A stretch of DNA of 64,000 nt from Hydractinia symbiolongicarpus (GCF_029227915.1 NC_079881.1:18949501-19013500), one strand, 5' to 3'; positions 44,890 through 55,992 are shown, counted from the first letter of the stretch. The notes: generated by a model from the letters alone, not told the origin. Translations and numbers: made by a program.

Positions 44890-47361
44890 ATATAATTTTT
44901 TGTAATACTTTTTAGCGAAAGATTTTTTTAACGTTATAGCACATCTACATTATAGTATATATAAATATAATTGAAAATAAGTAATTACAATTGGCATGCT
45001 TACTTCATACATATTGTTCAATTCAGATTCTAAATGGAAGAAACACTTGCAAAATTAGCAGTGGGTTTAATTCCTACATGAATCAATTCAAATGTAGAAT
45101 TTTTTAACTATTTATTGCATTTAAAACAGATAAAAACAAGATATATCAACATGAAAAAAATATTCTAAAAAAGCAGTTAAGCAAAGAACTTGATGAATTT
45201 CTTTAAGTTATCAACCTGATGCATTAATGCGTAGTTTAAATAAACTATTTTGTCACCAACTGAAATTTTTATTGAGAAATGCAGTCGCAATTATAGATAA
45301 TTGACTTAGATATGAAAATAATTTAAAGGAGGTGGTTTTTTTATTCTAATAAAAATCTATATGCTTGAAGATTTGTCAAATCATCAAACAACCTACTCCC
45401 AAGATAGGGTGTGGTTTTTGTGCCATCCAGTGGTGGACAAACCTGTTAAAAAGACTTCACCCAAGATGGGGTGTCGTTTTCATGTCAACCCGTGGTGGGC
45501 AAACTGTTAAAAAGGTTTCGTTTAAGATTGTGTGTGGAATTTGGTAGTGTATCAACTATATCGTATATAGAGTAGAGCTTATTTCGTATAGGTGCACACT
45601 TATCCGAGCTGTTGCAGATCGTTTGGAACAGATTTCTATGTGGATCTGTGTTTTTTTTTGATAATAAATCAAAATAAATTAACCATAAATTATGCTTGCG
45701 GAGAATAGGAGTAACTACATCGCAATGCAGATAAAACTAGTCTTTTAAGACGGAAAGTTTAATTAAAAAAATGTGAATGTGGAAACACGAGGATTGGTGA
45801 AATTGGGATCTGGTGCGGGCCCTTGAGTAAGCATCCCCTGCCTCCTGCAAGACACCAGCCACATTCATTGACACCGTCCGCCAAAACCAATAACTTTTGT
45901 TAAACTTTGGAGAAAGAAAAGTCGACAGCTGCAAATCGTATCGTTGTTACTGACACAGACTGACACAGAGCCCAGGGCTAAGAGAGGTAGACTTGGAACC
46001 CAGCCCTTAGAGAGGTTGTGACAAAGAATAAAAAGCAGCAAACCTGGAAACAGAAAAGCTTTCTGGTTTAACTACAGGAAATTTATTTGAAGATTTTGTT
46101 ACCTCAAGAAGCGTAGTATGCATGTCTTTGGATAACTTTAGCATGTCATTTTTCAATTTTGTTGCACATAACACTTTCTTAATTGCCTCATATTCTGGTG
46201 ATAACGGTCTTAATCATTTAACCCTGCGAACTTCGTTTTTTTCTAGCGTATCATCATTACATTCAGTAACACATGTTGCTTAACTAAAGAGAATGAAACA
46301 AATTTTATTCTCTTTTTATCCTAAATGGAATGTGTATTTGAGTGTACAGCATACCTAAAAAATTCGAGTGTTTGTTGGCTATGTGATAAAGCACAGACGC
46401 AAACCTTTTCACAAAAAACTCGGCATGTCCGTTGCAAGAAGCCAACGACCATCTACGCTGATTATGACAATTAACAGCTTCACAATGAACCATAATGTCT
46501 ATAAGTTCTTAAAGGTTCGTAACCGCAATAAAAATTTTTAAAAACAAACTTTTTTAATTAACACGTGGCTTTTCCAGACATTTGATAGACAAAGGCCAAA
46601 AGATTGTTTTATTGTGTGTGCATGTTTTACTAGTACGATATTGCTATCGAATGTGAGGAAGAAGGCAAAAGTTCAATTTTTAATAACTTTCTCGTCTGAT
46701 GCGCTCACAATATTTTTTCCTGTAAAAGTGCGAGACACCTTACGTCACAGCATTTGTCGAAGCAAAGTAATCTGGAACCGAGAATACAACGCGGTCGAGT
46801 TTATTCTGCAAATGGCGGCTATGAATCCAGCATGTTTTAAACAATATCAAACACATTAGTAATCTACATATAGTAAGAGCATGTTTTTTGAAAGTTTCTT
46901 ACTCTTTTTCATTGTTTTATATTTATTTATATTTTCATGTTAGGATCCTTTTAAGTGCACACTTTCTTATCAATTCAGCATTAATATCGTCATAGATAAC
47001 ATTGTTTATATCTTTGGTTTGACCTTGCAATAGCATGGCGTCATACTTCAGTTGCGCACTAGGATGTTTTTGAAGAAGTCATTGCATTGTATCCTCATCC
47101 GCATGAGTTCTCACCCAAAAGTCGAATAGCTGCATTTAGATATCTGTTAGCAGTTTTGCTACACGATTTGTTTAATTTTGTTACCTGGCTGTATTCCTGT
47201 GGAGTAATTAAGGAATTGCGTAAGGGCGCCAAGCTCCCGCAAAGATCTACTAGATGGCTTCCGTGTGTTTTGATTTTTACTAAGTGCGCATGCGCAAAAG
47301 GCTAGCAGTCAAAACATTGAGCGTGTGCCATTGAAACTCTATACAAGTTGAGACAACGAAC
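44890..47361. other. No gene; local 59-bp duplication at about 45393-45513
   Basis: The phrase CCAAGATRGGGTGT with TGGTGGRCAAAC and TGTTAAAAAG is repeated in tandem with about 80% identity. The rest has only short frames without recognised domains. Confidence 0.5.
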
Positions 47362-47527
47362 TGTAGTATTTTGAACCAACAAGAAAGAGCTGACAACAAA
47401 TAGTGGTCACAGAGACGCCATCTTATTTTACTAAAAAACATTCCTCAAAAGAACAAAACAAAACAACTTTACGGCAACCGGATTAGTCCGTTCCAATGTC
47501 CAAGTATATAACATTTCTCCCCTCTAA
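47362..47527 (-). mobile_element. Putative 3' LTR start and polypurine tract of the Gypsy element
   Basis: On the minus strand the coding end (RRKPEQLEDYDCST-stop near 47540) is followed by the polypurine run TTAGAGGGGAGAAA (47514-47527) and then TGTTATATACTTGG. A CA end at about 47362 would give a ~152-bp LTR. No second LTR is visible in the window, so the far boundary is a guess. Confidence 0.4.
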
Positions 47528-49228
47528 GTTCTTTTAGGTCGAGCAGTCATAATCCTCTAGCTGTTCAGGTTTCCGCCTGACTCGTTTTGGTGTCTCAAAA
47601 TCCCCAGGCATAGCTTCAACTTTTGGCGTGCACGGCGCTACAGCATTAGTTTCAACGACTTCCGGTTGTCTGGACCGTTGTTGCGGTGGTACTATTTCAT
47701 CGCGTAATGTACTTGTTTGGGTACTTTTTTTGTACTTTGTTGTTGCAATATTTGTATTGTCCAGAGGGTTGCTTTTTCAATTAACTTGGTTGTACAGACC
47801 ATCCTTGTAAAAGGGAGATCTTGCTTTGCATAGAGATCTTTAGAGGATTTAAACTCTGCCACTTAAAATAAGAGTCATTAGACTAGTCGAATCACTACAG
47901 CTTGCTGTTTTGTTATCTCATAATCTGGTTGTGGTATCACCACAGGATCTAAGATATTCTCGCCGCTGTCGCTCCTATTCCTGATTTGATCAATGTGACG
48001 GTGGTGTATTTTGTTGCCTGCATGTATGTGGTAGAAAACGGGTCCTGATTTTGCTTCGATTACTTCTTGCACCCATTTCGAATCTGTACGGTTATGACTC
48101 CTCATCCACACCTCATGTCCGACTGAAAAGGACCAGGAGGGAGCATTTCCAGTGAGATTATTTTCTTGTTTTGCACTCAATCGCCTCTAGAGATTTGGTT
48201 TGATGAGACTCAACTTTGTAGTCAACTTCCGGTTCATTAAAAGTTCCGCCGGAGACATCTCGTTTGCTGTTTGTGGCGTTGTTCTATGCCCGAAAAGGAA
48301 CCTGTTCACTCTTGTTTAAATGGAATCGACAGATGGAGAACTACTCATCTTCTTCCTTGCACTTTTGAAGGATTGAACTGTTCGTTCTGCACTACCTTTT
48401 GTTGACGGATTGTATGGAGCGCTTGTGATGTGCCGAATGCCACAGTTCTTCATGAATATGTCAAACTCGCTGCTTGTAAAACTTGGCCCCTTATCAGTTC
48501 CACACATCTGGCGTAGACCATGGGTGGCGAAGGCGATCCTCAGACATTCTATTGTTGCCTTTAACCCGTAGTTGTTGGGACTCAATCGGATAGGCCTCAA
48601 TCCATTTGGAAAATGTGTCGACTGGAACCAGAATTACCTTTCCGAGAAAAAGTCCGGCAAAGTCTAAATGAAACCTTGTCCATGGTTGATGTTTTGGTGT
48701 TCTTGGCAGGGTTGACATCCTTTAACACTTTCCTTGATATCCCGATCCATGTTGGGCCAACAAATGTAGCTGCGGGCCAACGCCTTCATTCAACAGATCC
48801 AACATGCAATTCTTCCAAAATGTTGGATTGCGGAGCTGCTGGCACTACTACTCGGTTGCCACACAACACACATCCATCCTCGACTGACAGTTCGTTCTGA
48901 CGAATTTTGTAGGGTTTCCACTGATCCAGGGCCGTCATGTGTTCTGGCCATCCATTGCATACAAAGTCGAGCACCCTTTCAAGCACAGGATCTCTTCTGG
49001 TGTCTTTCTGTACTTCATGTGCTGTAACAGGAAAATGTACAAGTTCGGTGAGCATCACTTCACTTTTTGCTCCTGAGGATTCCTCTGAAGGCAGGAAAGA
49101 CGATGCATGCAATCCGCGTTTGCATTTAACTCTCCGCTACGATATCTCAATTCATAATTATATCCTCACAACAGCAAAACCCACCTCTGAATACTAGAAT
49201 TTCAATTTGTGGACTTTGCTTGGAGTGG
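47528..49228 (-). pseudogene. Ty3/Gypsy-like pol: RNase H remnant, integrase, C-terminus
   Basis: Minus strand, in order: remnant of RNase H end (GYNYELRYRSGELNANADCM near 49130-49170), a linker frame 49112-48786, the integrase zinc region (SYICWPNMDRDIKESVKGCQ then PCQEH), and the catalytic core (HLDFAGLFLGKVILVPVDTF; RQMCGTDKGPSFTSSEF; APYNPSTKGSAERTVQSF, giving D, D, E). The C-terminal frame is 48180-47933 (SFSVGHEVWMRSHN ... ILDPVVIPQPD). After the insertion at 47739-47932 the end of the frame is near 47540. Most of RNase H is deleted near 49228. Frameshifts between segments make the element dead. Confidence 0.75.
47739..47932 (+). mobile_element. Short 3'-end copy of the 56537-57567 retroelement
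   Basis: About 190 bp nearly identical to 57380-57567 (shared TAGACTAGTCGAATCACTAC and GGGTTGCTTTTTCAATTAAC). It interrupts the minus-strand Gypsy frame between PVVIPQPD and TLRDEIVPPQQ. Both copies end at the same 3' point (CTCATAATC), which fits independent 5'-truncated insertions of one non-LTR family. Confidence 0.7.
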
Positions 49229-49234
49229 GTAATT

Positions 49235-49714
49235 TTAGAATCGATCTAATTTTGACTTGACTGGAGTGTCACTTCTACTGTTGATCATGAATCCTAAGTA
49301 TATCACCTCGCTCACCATGAAAGAACACTTTTCTTTCTTTAATCTTAGTCCGCAATTTTTGATTACTGTTTCTCTTAGATTTGCCAACAAGTCTGATTGA
49401 CTTGTTCCTGCAAGCAGGAAATCCTCTACTCTAACCGTAAGGCGCGGTATGTGTCCTAATTTCTTCTCCATCTCCTGTTGGAACATGTCTAATGCCGAGT
49501 GTATGCCATACTGCAATCTGGTCGGTTGATATAATCCCTTGTGTGTATTTACGGTTAAGTATTCCCTTGACCCTTTGTCCAACTTCAATTGTTGATATGC
49601 ATGACTGAGGTCTAGCTTGCAAAACAGTTTTCCCCCGTTTAGCATAGCCAGCAGATCTTCAGTTTTCGACACAAGATAGCTGTCAAGGTCAGCGGCCTGG
49701 TTGACTGCTAACTT
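49235..49714 (-). pseudogene. Gypsy-like reverse transcriptase (C-terminal part)
   Basis: The minus frame gives AVNQAADLDSYLVSKTEDLL, GGKLFCKLDLSHAYQQLKL (first catalytic Asp), YQPTRLQYGIHSALDMFQQE, RVEDFLLAGTSQSDLLANLR and KKEKCSFMVSEVIYLGFMIN. The usual xxDD box is VED here, with the first Asp replaced by Glu. It resumes the Gypsy protein interrupted at 55555 by the non-LTR insertion, and is truncated before RNase H. Confidence 0.8.
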
Positions 49715-50187
49715 GGTCTTCAGGCTTGACAACCCTGCTGTCCTTAGTCAAAATATGTACAGGCTGGTCCTGTCATGACAACCTCCTGTGTAAGGCTGAG
49801 TGTTGGGGCCCTGTAACACATGTGGAAAGCTACAGCCAGAGTCACAAGTTCTGGCGCACAGGAGGGTTTTATATAATTCTTTTTTTTATATTATATATTT
49901 TTGACATATACATTTTTTCCATTTGTGTTTGTTCTGTAACCAGTCCGTTTATGTTGTTAGATCTGTCTTGTGTCGTATTGTTTGTGATTGAAGGATTGTT
50001 TTTTCTCTTTAAGATTTTCTCAGTGAATAGTTATAGGTCCAAGTTGGACAGTACTCATGCTTGTAATAAGCAAGAAAGTGTATTCAGCACCTTCTTCTGG
50101 GAGCCTAATCCCAATTTTATTTACATCCACCGTCCCTGTAGACAAGATACTTCAGTGCAGCTTGCTGTATTGTAAACCTTTTTCATC
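49715..50187 (+). mobile_element. 5'-truncated 3' end of the USP non-LTR element, adjacent to the full copy
   Basis: Essentially identical to 55082-55554, the 3' end of the full-length element, including AGGCTGGTCCTGTCATGACA. The left junction shows a 7-bp match, CTAACTT, between the Gypsy target and the retroelement sequence, as expected for a microhomology-joined truncated insertion. The full-length copy follows directly, so the pair can look like long terminal repeats but is better read as a head-to-tail double insertion. Confidence 0.7.
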
Positions 50188-50535
50188 TTATTGTTGACCG
50201 CAATGGTTTCAACCTGACACTGGGAAAGACTAGTGACACTGGGAAAGACTAGGGACACTGGGAGAGACTAGTGACACTGGGAAAGACCGGTAAACTGTTT
50301 GCAACTGGATCGACATGACCGTTTTAAAGGACTCGATTGTGTATACTGATTTTGATTTTATTATAACCGGACCCTAATCCACGGTACGCGTCAACGGATG
50401 AATGGCTAATGGGTTAATTAGTCGCTAGCGAATCCTCACAGTCTTGGTGCCGCTGTGAAAACTATAGCCTTACCCTGTGCGCCAGGCAACGCAGGGCTGA
50501 CAATCTTATCCTGTGCATAATCAACCCCTATAGTT
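50188..50535 (+). mobile_element. 5' region of the USP non-LTR element with 19-bp tandem repeat
   Basis: Four copies of a 19-bp unit (GACACTGGGAAAGACTAGT) at 50216-50290 precede the ORF. Short 5' repeats are common in promoters of non-LTR elements. An in-frame TAA at 50518-50520 shows the ORF does not extend further upstream in this copy. Confidence 0.6.
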
Positions 50536-53500
50536 ATGACTTCTTTTATACCCAACTTCGAAAAGAATCATTGCAATAAACAAAATGATACAGTACTCCA
50601 AAAGCACTTGATGAAAAGCTGTAAAGTTGTTTTGGAGGATGTTTGTTCTCTCAGTGGTGCTGAAAAGCTTAAGATCACAATCTCTACTTCGATTTCATCC
50701 CACAAAAGTAAATTGTGTCACACGGAAAAAAACAAACTTCAGAACCTCGATGAGAAAGCCCCCATTATATGGGGTAAGATGAATGATAAGCGTTGGAGTG
50801 ACTTAGACAGTGCTGTGCATAGCAAGCTAAAGGCTTGTACCAATCTATCCATTTCTGAGAAAGTTAAAACACTCGAAACTTTAATTTACGAAGAGGCTTC
50901 AAAAATATTTGGTTGCCGCTCCTCAAATAAAACAAAAAACATTGCCAGTATTAACAGGCGTACAATACGTTCCATTAATCTGGTTAAGGAGAAAAATGTT
51001 CTGTTAGCGCAGATTGCCTCATCAACCATCAAGGAGGAACTAACTGCCTTGCAAGAACTGTTGCAACAAGTTCGAATAAAAATAAGGGTGATGCGTCGAG
51101 GTGAGAAACGAAGAAGAAGAAAGTGGAGCTTTAAGAACGCTCAAAAGGTTTTTAGGAATGATCCCTACAAAGCAGGAAAGGACCTGCTTAACCCTAAATC
51201 AGATATTCGTCTTTGTGTTGAACAGTCTGTTCTGGACAACCATAAATTATCTAGCTTATCTGATAATTTTCACGACTCTTCTCTTCCCCTTCTTCCAGGT
51301 CTTCCACCACCTCCGCAGATCAAGAAAGCTTTCTCAGCCACATCTTTCAAATTTTCTGATTTCGCAAGTGTTTTATATACGCGTAGGAACGCCTCAGCTC
51401 CTGGGCTAAATGGCATATCTTACAAAGTGTACAAAAAATGTACGAAAATTTCATCCTTCTTGTTTAATGTATTTAAGTGTTGTTTAAAAAATTGTGTTGT
51501 GCCTCTTCAATGGCGTCATGCCAAAGAAATTTACATTCCCAAATCCAAAACTCCTGTACCATCTAACCTAAAAGATTTTCGACCTATAGCCCTCCTAAAT
51601 GTCGAAGGAAAATTATTTTTTAGTATTTTTTCAAGGCGACTAGAAACACATGTCATCCATAACAATAAGTTTATTAACACGTCTGTTCAAAAGGGGTGCA
51701 TGGCGAATGTTCCTGGCTGTTGGGAACACATGTCGTCAATCTGGGCAGCTTTAAAAGATGCACGCTCTGCAAGAACTGATCTTGCCACCATTTGGTTGGA
51801 TATCGCAAGTGCGTATCCCTCAATACCGCACAGATTAATCTTTTTTGCTTTGGAAAGGTATGGTATATCTCCTAGTTGGATTGCCATTGTAAAGGGTTAC
51901 TATTCTGGGCTGTACAGCAAATCATTCTCAAAATCTGCTCCAAGCAATTGGCACCAGCACTTCAGGGGCATCTTCGCTGGCTGCACCCTGTCTATCGTCT
52001 TGTTTTTATCAGGCATAAATGTTATTTTGGAGTATACGCTGGCAACATCTGTGTCATGCTACATCACCTCTAACAGAGTATCCTTACCTTTAATAAGGGC
52101 TTTTATGGACGACATAAACATCATGTCTTCTTCTGTTGCTGGAACACAAGTACTCCTTAACAGGTGCACCACAGCTCTAAGTTGGGCCAATATGACATTT
52201 CGCGCTGAAAAATCCCGTAGTTTTGTGATCATCAAGGGAAGATCTATCAATAGCACCCCTTTTAGTGTAAGTAGCCCTGAAAACGACATTGATTTCTCAC
52301 AGTATATCCCATCTATTCATGCCTCGCCAGTGCGATTTTTAGGCCGGATTATTGATTGTTCTATCTCAGACAGGAAGTCCATCAACGAATTGGAGGAAAA
52401 GCTGATAGAAGGGCTTCGTGTCATTAATAAGTCCTTATACACTGGAGCGCAAAAACTTTGGATCTTGCAACATCTTTTGATCCCGCGAATTCAGTGGCCA
52501 CTGTTAATATACGAGGTCTCGATGTCTGTTGCTGGGCGCCTAGAGCAAAAGGTTTCAGTGTTCATACGAAAATGGCTGAACTTACACCGTTCCATCACAA
52601 ACATTTCCCTATATGCTGACTCCTCTCCTTGCCCTCTGCCCATTAAGAGCCTCACTTCTATTTTAAAATCCGCAAAGATTAGCGGCCACCTACTTTTGCG
52701 TCACTCCAAAGATCCGATTCTGTCAACACTCGATCCATCTTTAAAGGCAGGTTCTTGGAAGGTGAGCGATGCAGTTAACATAGCTGAGGGTGAATTAAAG
52801 TACAAGACCATAAGGGGTCCTGTACAGCGTGGACGAACCGGTCTTGGCATTTGTAAAGTGGAAGTAATACCACCAAAAACCACTCACAAGTACAGAAAGT
52901 TAATCGCAAAAACATCGGCTGAGATTGACGAGGAAAGCTATCTATCTAAGGCACTGCAACTTCAGGTGCAGGGCCAATGGACAAGATGGGAGAACTACGT
53001 AAAGTTTGATCTTTCATGGAAGAACATCCTAGCAACTCCTCCTAATCTCTTATCTTTCTGCCTGCAATCCACTTACGATGTTCTGCCATCACCAAGTAAC
53101 CTAAGGAGGTGGAAAATAAATACAGAACCATCATGTTTCCTATGTCACAAAGAAATTTGCACTTCTGCTCACATTCTTGGTGCTTGTAAAACTGCTCTTT
53201 CCCAGGGTAGATATACCTTTAGACACGATTCTGTACTTACCCATTTGGTAGAAACTTTGAAAAAGTTCATTTTTGAGCTTCCTTCTGAACCTCCTAAAAA
53301 TTGTCAAAAAATAACCTTTCTGAGAGCCGGGTCAAAGGCACATACAAAATCTAAAGTGTCAGGTATACTGCACCTTACCAAAGATTGGAAGATTGTTGCT
53401 GACACACACTCGAACTATGTGTTTCCTAGCCATATTGCCATTTCTGAGCTTAAACCGGACCTTGTGTTATATTCAAATGACCTTAAGCGCGTTATTATTG

Positions 53501-54801
53501 TAGAACTCACTTGCCCATGTGAGGAAAACATGAATGCTTGGCACTCCACAAAAGTTGCCAAATATTCCTGTTTAATGAATGTGATTATGGTTAATGGCTG
53601 GCAAGTTGATTTCTTCGCAGTGGAAGTAGGAGCAAGAGGATATTGTGCAAGAACCACCACTGCCTGTTTAAAAAGAATGGGTTTCACCAACAAACTTGCT
53701 TATTCCACTGCAAATGATCTCGGTAAAATCAGTATGAGGTCTTCTTTTTGTATCTGGCTGGCACGTGAATCCAATGTTTGGTCAACTGACTCCTTAATGC
53801 AATTACCCAAATCCAAGCAGGCTTTGCCCATTGTGGAGACCAAGGGTGTTTCATCTCGCCGAAAGGGGCCATCTAAAAAGGTTAGCCAAAATAAAAATGA
53901 CACTCAACCAATTAGTGTCTATAAAAACATCGGTTTTTTAAACAAAGGCAACACTTGTTACGCCAACGCCATTTTGCAAGTATTAAGTACCATTCCAACA
54001 CTCTGGTGCCAGAGTGGGTCAGAATCGTTTCATTTATCACCTATTGCGAGGTCTATTTCGCTTAACATGGCGAAGCTGAAGCAATCATTGTCACCTGTTG
54101 ACCCTTCGAATTTTCTCTGGGCCCTTGAACGTCAAATGCACTCTGATGGGAAACTGGACTTCCAATTTAATACTCAGCAAGATGTAGCAGAGATTTTGTT
54201 TGTGGTTTTGGACGCCCTTAAGGGATTTTCCCCGATTGCTGCAGATAAAATCTCAACTGAAATCTCAATGTCCGTAAGCTGTAACACCTGCCTGTGCACC
54301 TCGGTAAATGTCGAAATGCAGGACATTTTAACACTGCCAATGACATCTAAAATCCAATCTTGTGTCAGCAAATTTTTAGAACCGGAAATTCTAACTGATG
54401 GAAACAAGTGGTTTTGTCCGCAATGCTTTGCACATAGAGAGAGTACTAGAGAAACGCAAATCAGCAGGAGTAGTGAAATCTTATTCCTGCATCTTAAAAG
54501 GTTTTTAAAACATGGTGAACATCTGGTAAAAGACAACAGAGTTGTTGAATGTGTTTCTATACGTGACTCTCTCCTGCAACTACCTCTCGTCAGTGATACG
54601 GACACAATGTTTAATCAGAACTACTCATTGTTAGCAACAATTAATCACTCCGGTACATTAACCGCAGGTCATTATTGGGCTTATGTTAAGGATCCTGCCA
54701 CAAATTCTTGGTACCACTGCAATGATAGAGCGGTTTGCAAATGCTCTCCACCTATTCTCAACAACAATTCATGTTATATTCTTTGTTACGTTCGCTGTTG
54801 A
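50536..54801 (+). CDS. Non-LTR retrotransposon polyprotein: RT + restriction-like endonuclease + ubiquitin-specific protease
   Basis: An uninterrupted 1421-codon ORF from ATG 50536. Residues about 1-280: charged N-terminal region. About 285-620: reverse transcriptase (NASAPGLNGISYKVYKKC; DFRPIALLNVEGKLFFSIF; TIWLDIASAYPSIPH; FRAFMDDINIMS-like FMDD at about 523-526). About 860-900: CCHC-like zinc site and RHDSVL. About 970-1050: restriction-like endonuclease (ELKPDLV with D975, VELTCPCEEN, VAKYS, VEVGARG). About 1127-1420: USP/C19 domain with Cys box GFLNKGNTCYANAILQVL (C1141), CxxC pairs (SCNTC; WFCPQC), QLKRF-like HLKRF, His box GTLTAGHYWAYVKD (H1379) and WYHCNDRAV. All key residues of the three enzymes appear present. 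R2/NeSL-like elements share the RT/endonuclease layout; some carry other cysteine proteases. The intact frame suggests recent activity. N-terminal DNA-binding fingers of that group were not seen. Confidence 0.9.
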   Translation: MTSFIPNFEKNHCNKQNDTVLQKHLMKSCKVVLEDVCSLSGAEKLKITISTSISSHKSKLCHTEKNKLQNLDEKAPIIWGKMNDKRWSDLDSAVHSKLKACTNLSISEKVKTLETLIYEEASKIFGCRSSNKTKNIASINRRTIRSINLVKEKNVLLAQIASSTIKEELTALQELLQQVRIKIRVMRRGEKRRRRKWSFKNAQKVFRNDPYKAGKDLLNPKSDIRLCVEQSVLDNHKLSSLSDNFHDSSLPLLPGLPPPPQIKKAFSATSFKFSDFASVLYTRRNASAPGLNGISYKVYKKCTKISSFLFNVFKCCLKNCVVPLQWRHAKEIYIPKSKTPVPSNLKDFRPIALLNVEGKLFFSIFSRRLETHVIHNNKFINTSVQKGCMANVPGCWEHMSSIWAALKDARSARTDLATIWLDIASAYPSIPHRLIFFALERYGISPSWIAIVKGYYSGLYSKSFSKSAPSNWHQHFRGIFAGCTLSIVLFLSGINVILEYTLATSVSCYITSNRVSLPLIRAFMDDINIMSSSVAGTQVLLNRCTTALSWANMTFRAEKSRSFVIIKGRSINSTPFSVSSPENDIDFSQYIPSIHASPVRFLGRIIDCSISDRKSINELEEKLIEGLRVINKSLYTGAQKLWILQHLLIPRIQWPLLIYEVSMSVAGRLEQKVSVFIRKWLNLHRSITNISLYADSSPCPLPIKSLTSILKSAKISGHLLLRHSKDPILSTLDPSLKAGSWKVSDAVNIAEGELKYKTIRGPVQRGRTGLGICKVEVIPPKTTHKYRKLIAKTSAEIDEESYLSKALQLQVQGQWTRWENYVKFDLSWKNILATPPNLLSFCLQSTYDVLPSPSNLRRWKINTEPSCFLCHKEICTSAHILGACKTALSQGRYTFRHDSVLTHLVETLKKFIFELPSEPPKNCQKITFLRAGSKAHTKSKVSGILHLTKDWKIVADTHSNYVFPSHIAISELKPDLVLYSNDLKRVIIVELTCPCEENMNAWHSTKVAKYSCLMNVIMVNGWQVDFFAVEVGARGYCARTTTACLKRMGFTNKLAYSTANDLGKISMRSSFCIWLARESNVWSTDSLMQLPKSKQALPIVETKGVSSRRKGPSKKVSQNKNDTQPISVYKNIGFLNKGNTCYANAILQVLSTIPTLWCQSGSESFHLSPIARSISLNMAKLKQSLSPVDPSNFLWALERQMHSDGKLDFQFNTQQDVAEILFVVLDALKGFSPIAADKISTEISMSVSCNTCLCTSVNVEMQDILTLPMTSKIQSCVSKFLEPEILTDGNKWFCPQCFAHRESTRETQISRSSEILFLHLKRFLKHGEHLVKDNRVVECVSIRDSLLQLPLVSDTDTMFNQNYSLLATINHSGTLTAGHYWAYVKDPATNSWYHCNDRAVCKCSPPILNNNSCYILCYVRC

Positions 54802-55554
54802 TCCGCTTTTTCTTTCTTTCTTATACATTTATCATTACGTTTATAAAACCTGTACTTCCAGGGTCATGGGGGAGGAAAATGTAAATCCGAGCGGTTTTAT
54901 ATTACCCCAGCTAGTTCATTCGAACCAGTTTGCCGTCAATACCCAGAGGGTAAAGAGTTCAGCTCACTCTTCTCTGGTAACTTAAAAGAAGCTTAGCAAG
55001 GGGGTTTGCTTTCAGCTTGTCTTTGGGTGTAACGACCCCACTTTTTACCCCAGTTCAGTAAGGTGCCCAAGTTTACTAACTTGGTCTTCAGGCTTGACAA
55101 CCCTGCTGTCCTTAGTCAAAATATGTACAGGCTGGTCCTGTCATGACAACCTCCTGTGTAAGGCTGAGTGTTGGGGCCCTGTAACACATGTGGAAAGCTA
55201 CAGCCAGAGTCACAAGTTCTGGCGCACAGGAGGGTTTTATATAATTCTTTTTTTTATATTATATATTTTTGACATATACATTTTTTCCATTTGTGTTTGT
55301 TCTGTAACCAGTCCGTTTATGTTGTTAGATCTGTCTTGTGTCGTATTGTTTGTGATTGAAGGATTGTTTTTTCTCTTTAAGATTTTCTCAGTGAATAGTT
55401 ATAGGTCCAAGTTGGACAGTACTCATGCTTGTAATAAGCAAGAAAGTGTATTCAGCACCTTCTTCTGGGAGCCTAATCCCAATTTTATTTACATCCACCG
55501 TCCCTGTAGACAAGATACTTCAGTGCAGCTTGCTGTATTGTAAACCTTTTTCAT
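54802..55554 (+). mobile_element. 3' UTR of the USP non-LTR element
   Basis: Contains GCGGTTTTATATTACCCC, TAGCAAGGGGGTTT, CTTGTCTTTGGGTGTAACGA and GTAAGGCTGAGTGTTGGGG. All recur in diverged form in the copy at 56970-57290, and in part on the minus strand at 36865-37060. The end (CAGCTTGCTGTATTGTAAAC then CTTTTTCATC) abuts Gypsy sequence at 55555. No poly-A tail is visible, in line with some site-selective endonuclease-bearing elements. Confidence 0.75.
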
Positions 55555-55992
55555 CCACAAATTCTTACTGTCCCGTTGTCCTTTGGAACCGGAACGATGG
55601 GTGCGGCCCACTTTAAATATGCGACCTGTTGAGAAACCCATTTTTGACGAGTCTGTCTAGTTCCTTACTTTATCTTTGTGAGCATAAGGAACGGTGCGAG
55701 CTCTGAAGAATCTGGGCTTCGCCTCAGGGAAAACTGGAATATGCACAAGGGTGTCCTTTAATGTTCCTAATTCAGGCTTGAATACCTCCTGGAATTCTGA
55801 TAACAACGCATCTAGGTTCCGTCCCCTTCTTTTGGGAGATATTTCAGTGAATGCAAACCTTAAGAGGATTCCAGGGCCTCCGGATGACCACTTAGTGGAC
55901 CTTGGACTAGAAGTGCCCTGCCTGGAATCCTGACACCACTTGGTTGAGGCTTTGGGGCGAAACCGTTTGGTGTCAAGGTTGGGATTGTGCAT
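55555..55992 (-). pseudogene. Gypsy-like pol, protease-RT junction
   Basis: The minus frame reads FQEVFKPELGTLKDTLVHIP, FPEAKPRFFRARTVPYAHKD, then after a shift KWAAPIVPVPKDNGTVRICG, the N-terminal RT block of Ty3/Gypsy-like elements. It is cut at 55555 by the non-LTR insertion and continues at 49714 (AVNQAADLDS). Distance between the two halves equals the inserted double retroelement. Confidence 0.75.

Noticed and set aside
49726-50175. 149-codon ORF, repeated at 55094-55543
   Set aside because: Lies in the duplicated 3' UTR of the non-LTR element; hydrophobic low-complexity translation with no domain.
54174-54605. 143-codon minus-strand ORF
   Set aside because: Antisense shadow of the USP coding region.
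49715-55554. LTR retrotransposon bounded by 473-bp direct repeats
   Set aside because: The enclosed ORF is a non-LTR RT with a restriction-like endonuclease, no integrase or protease of the LTR type, and the repeat equals the 3' UTR end of the element.
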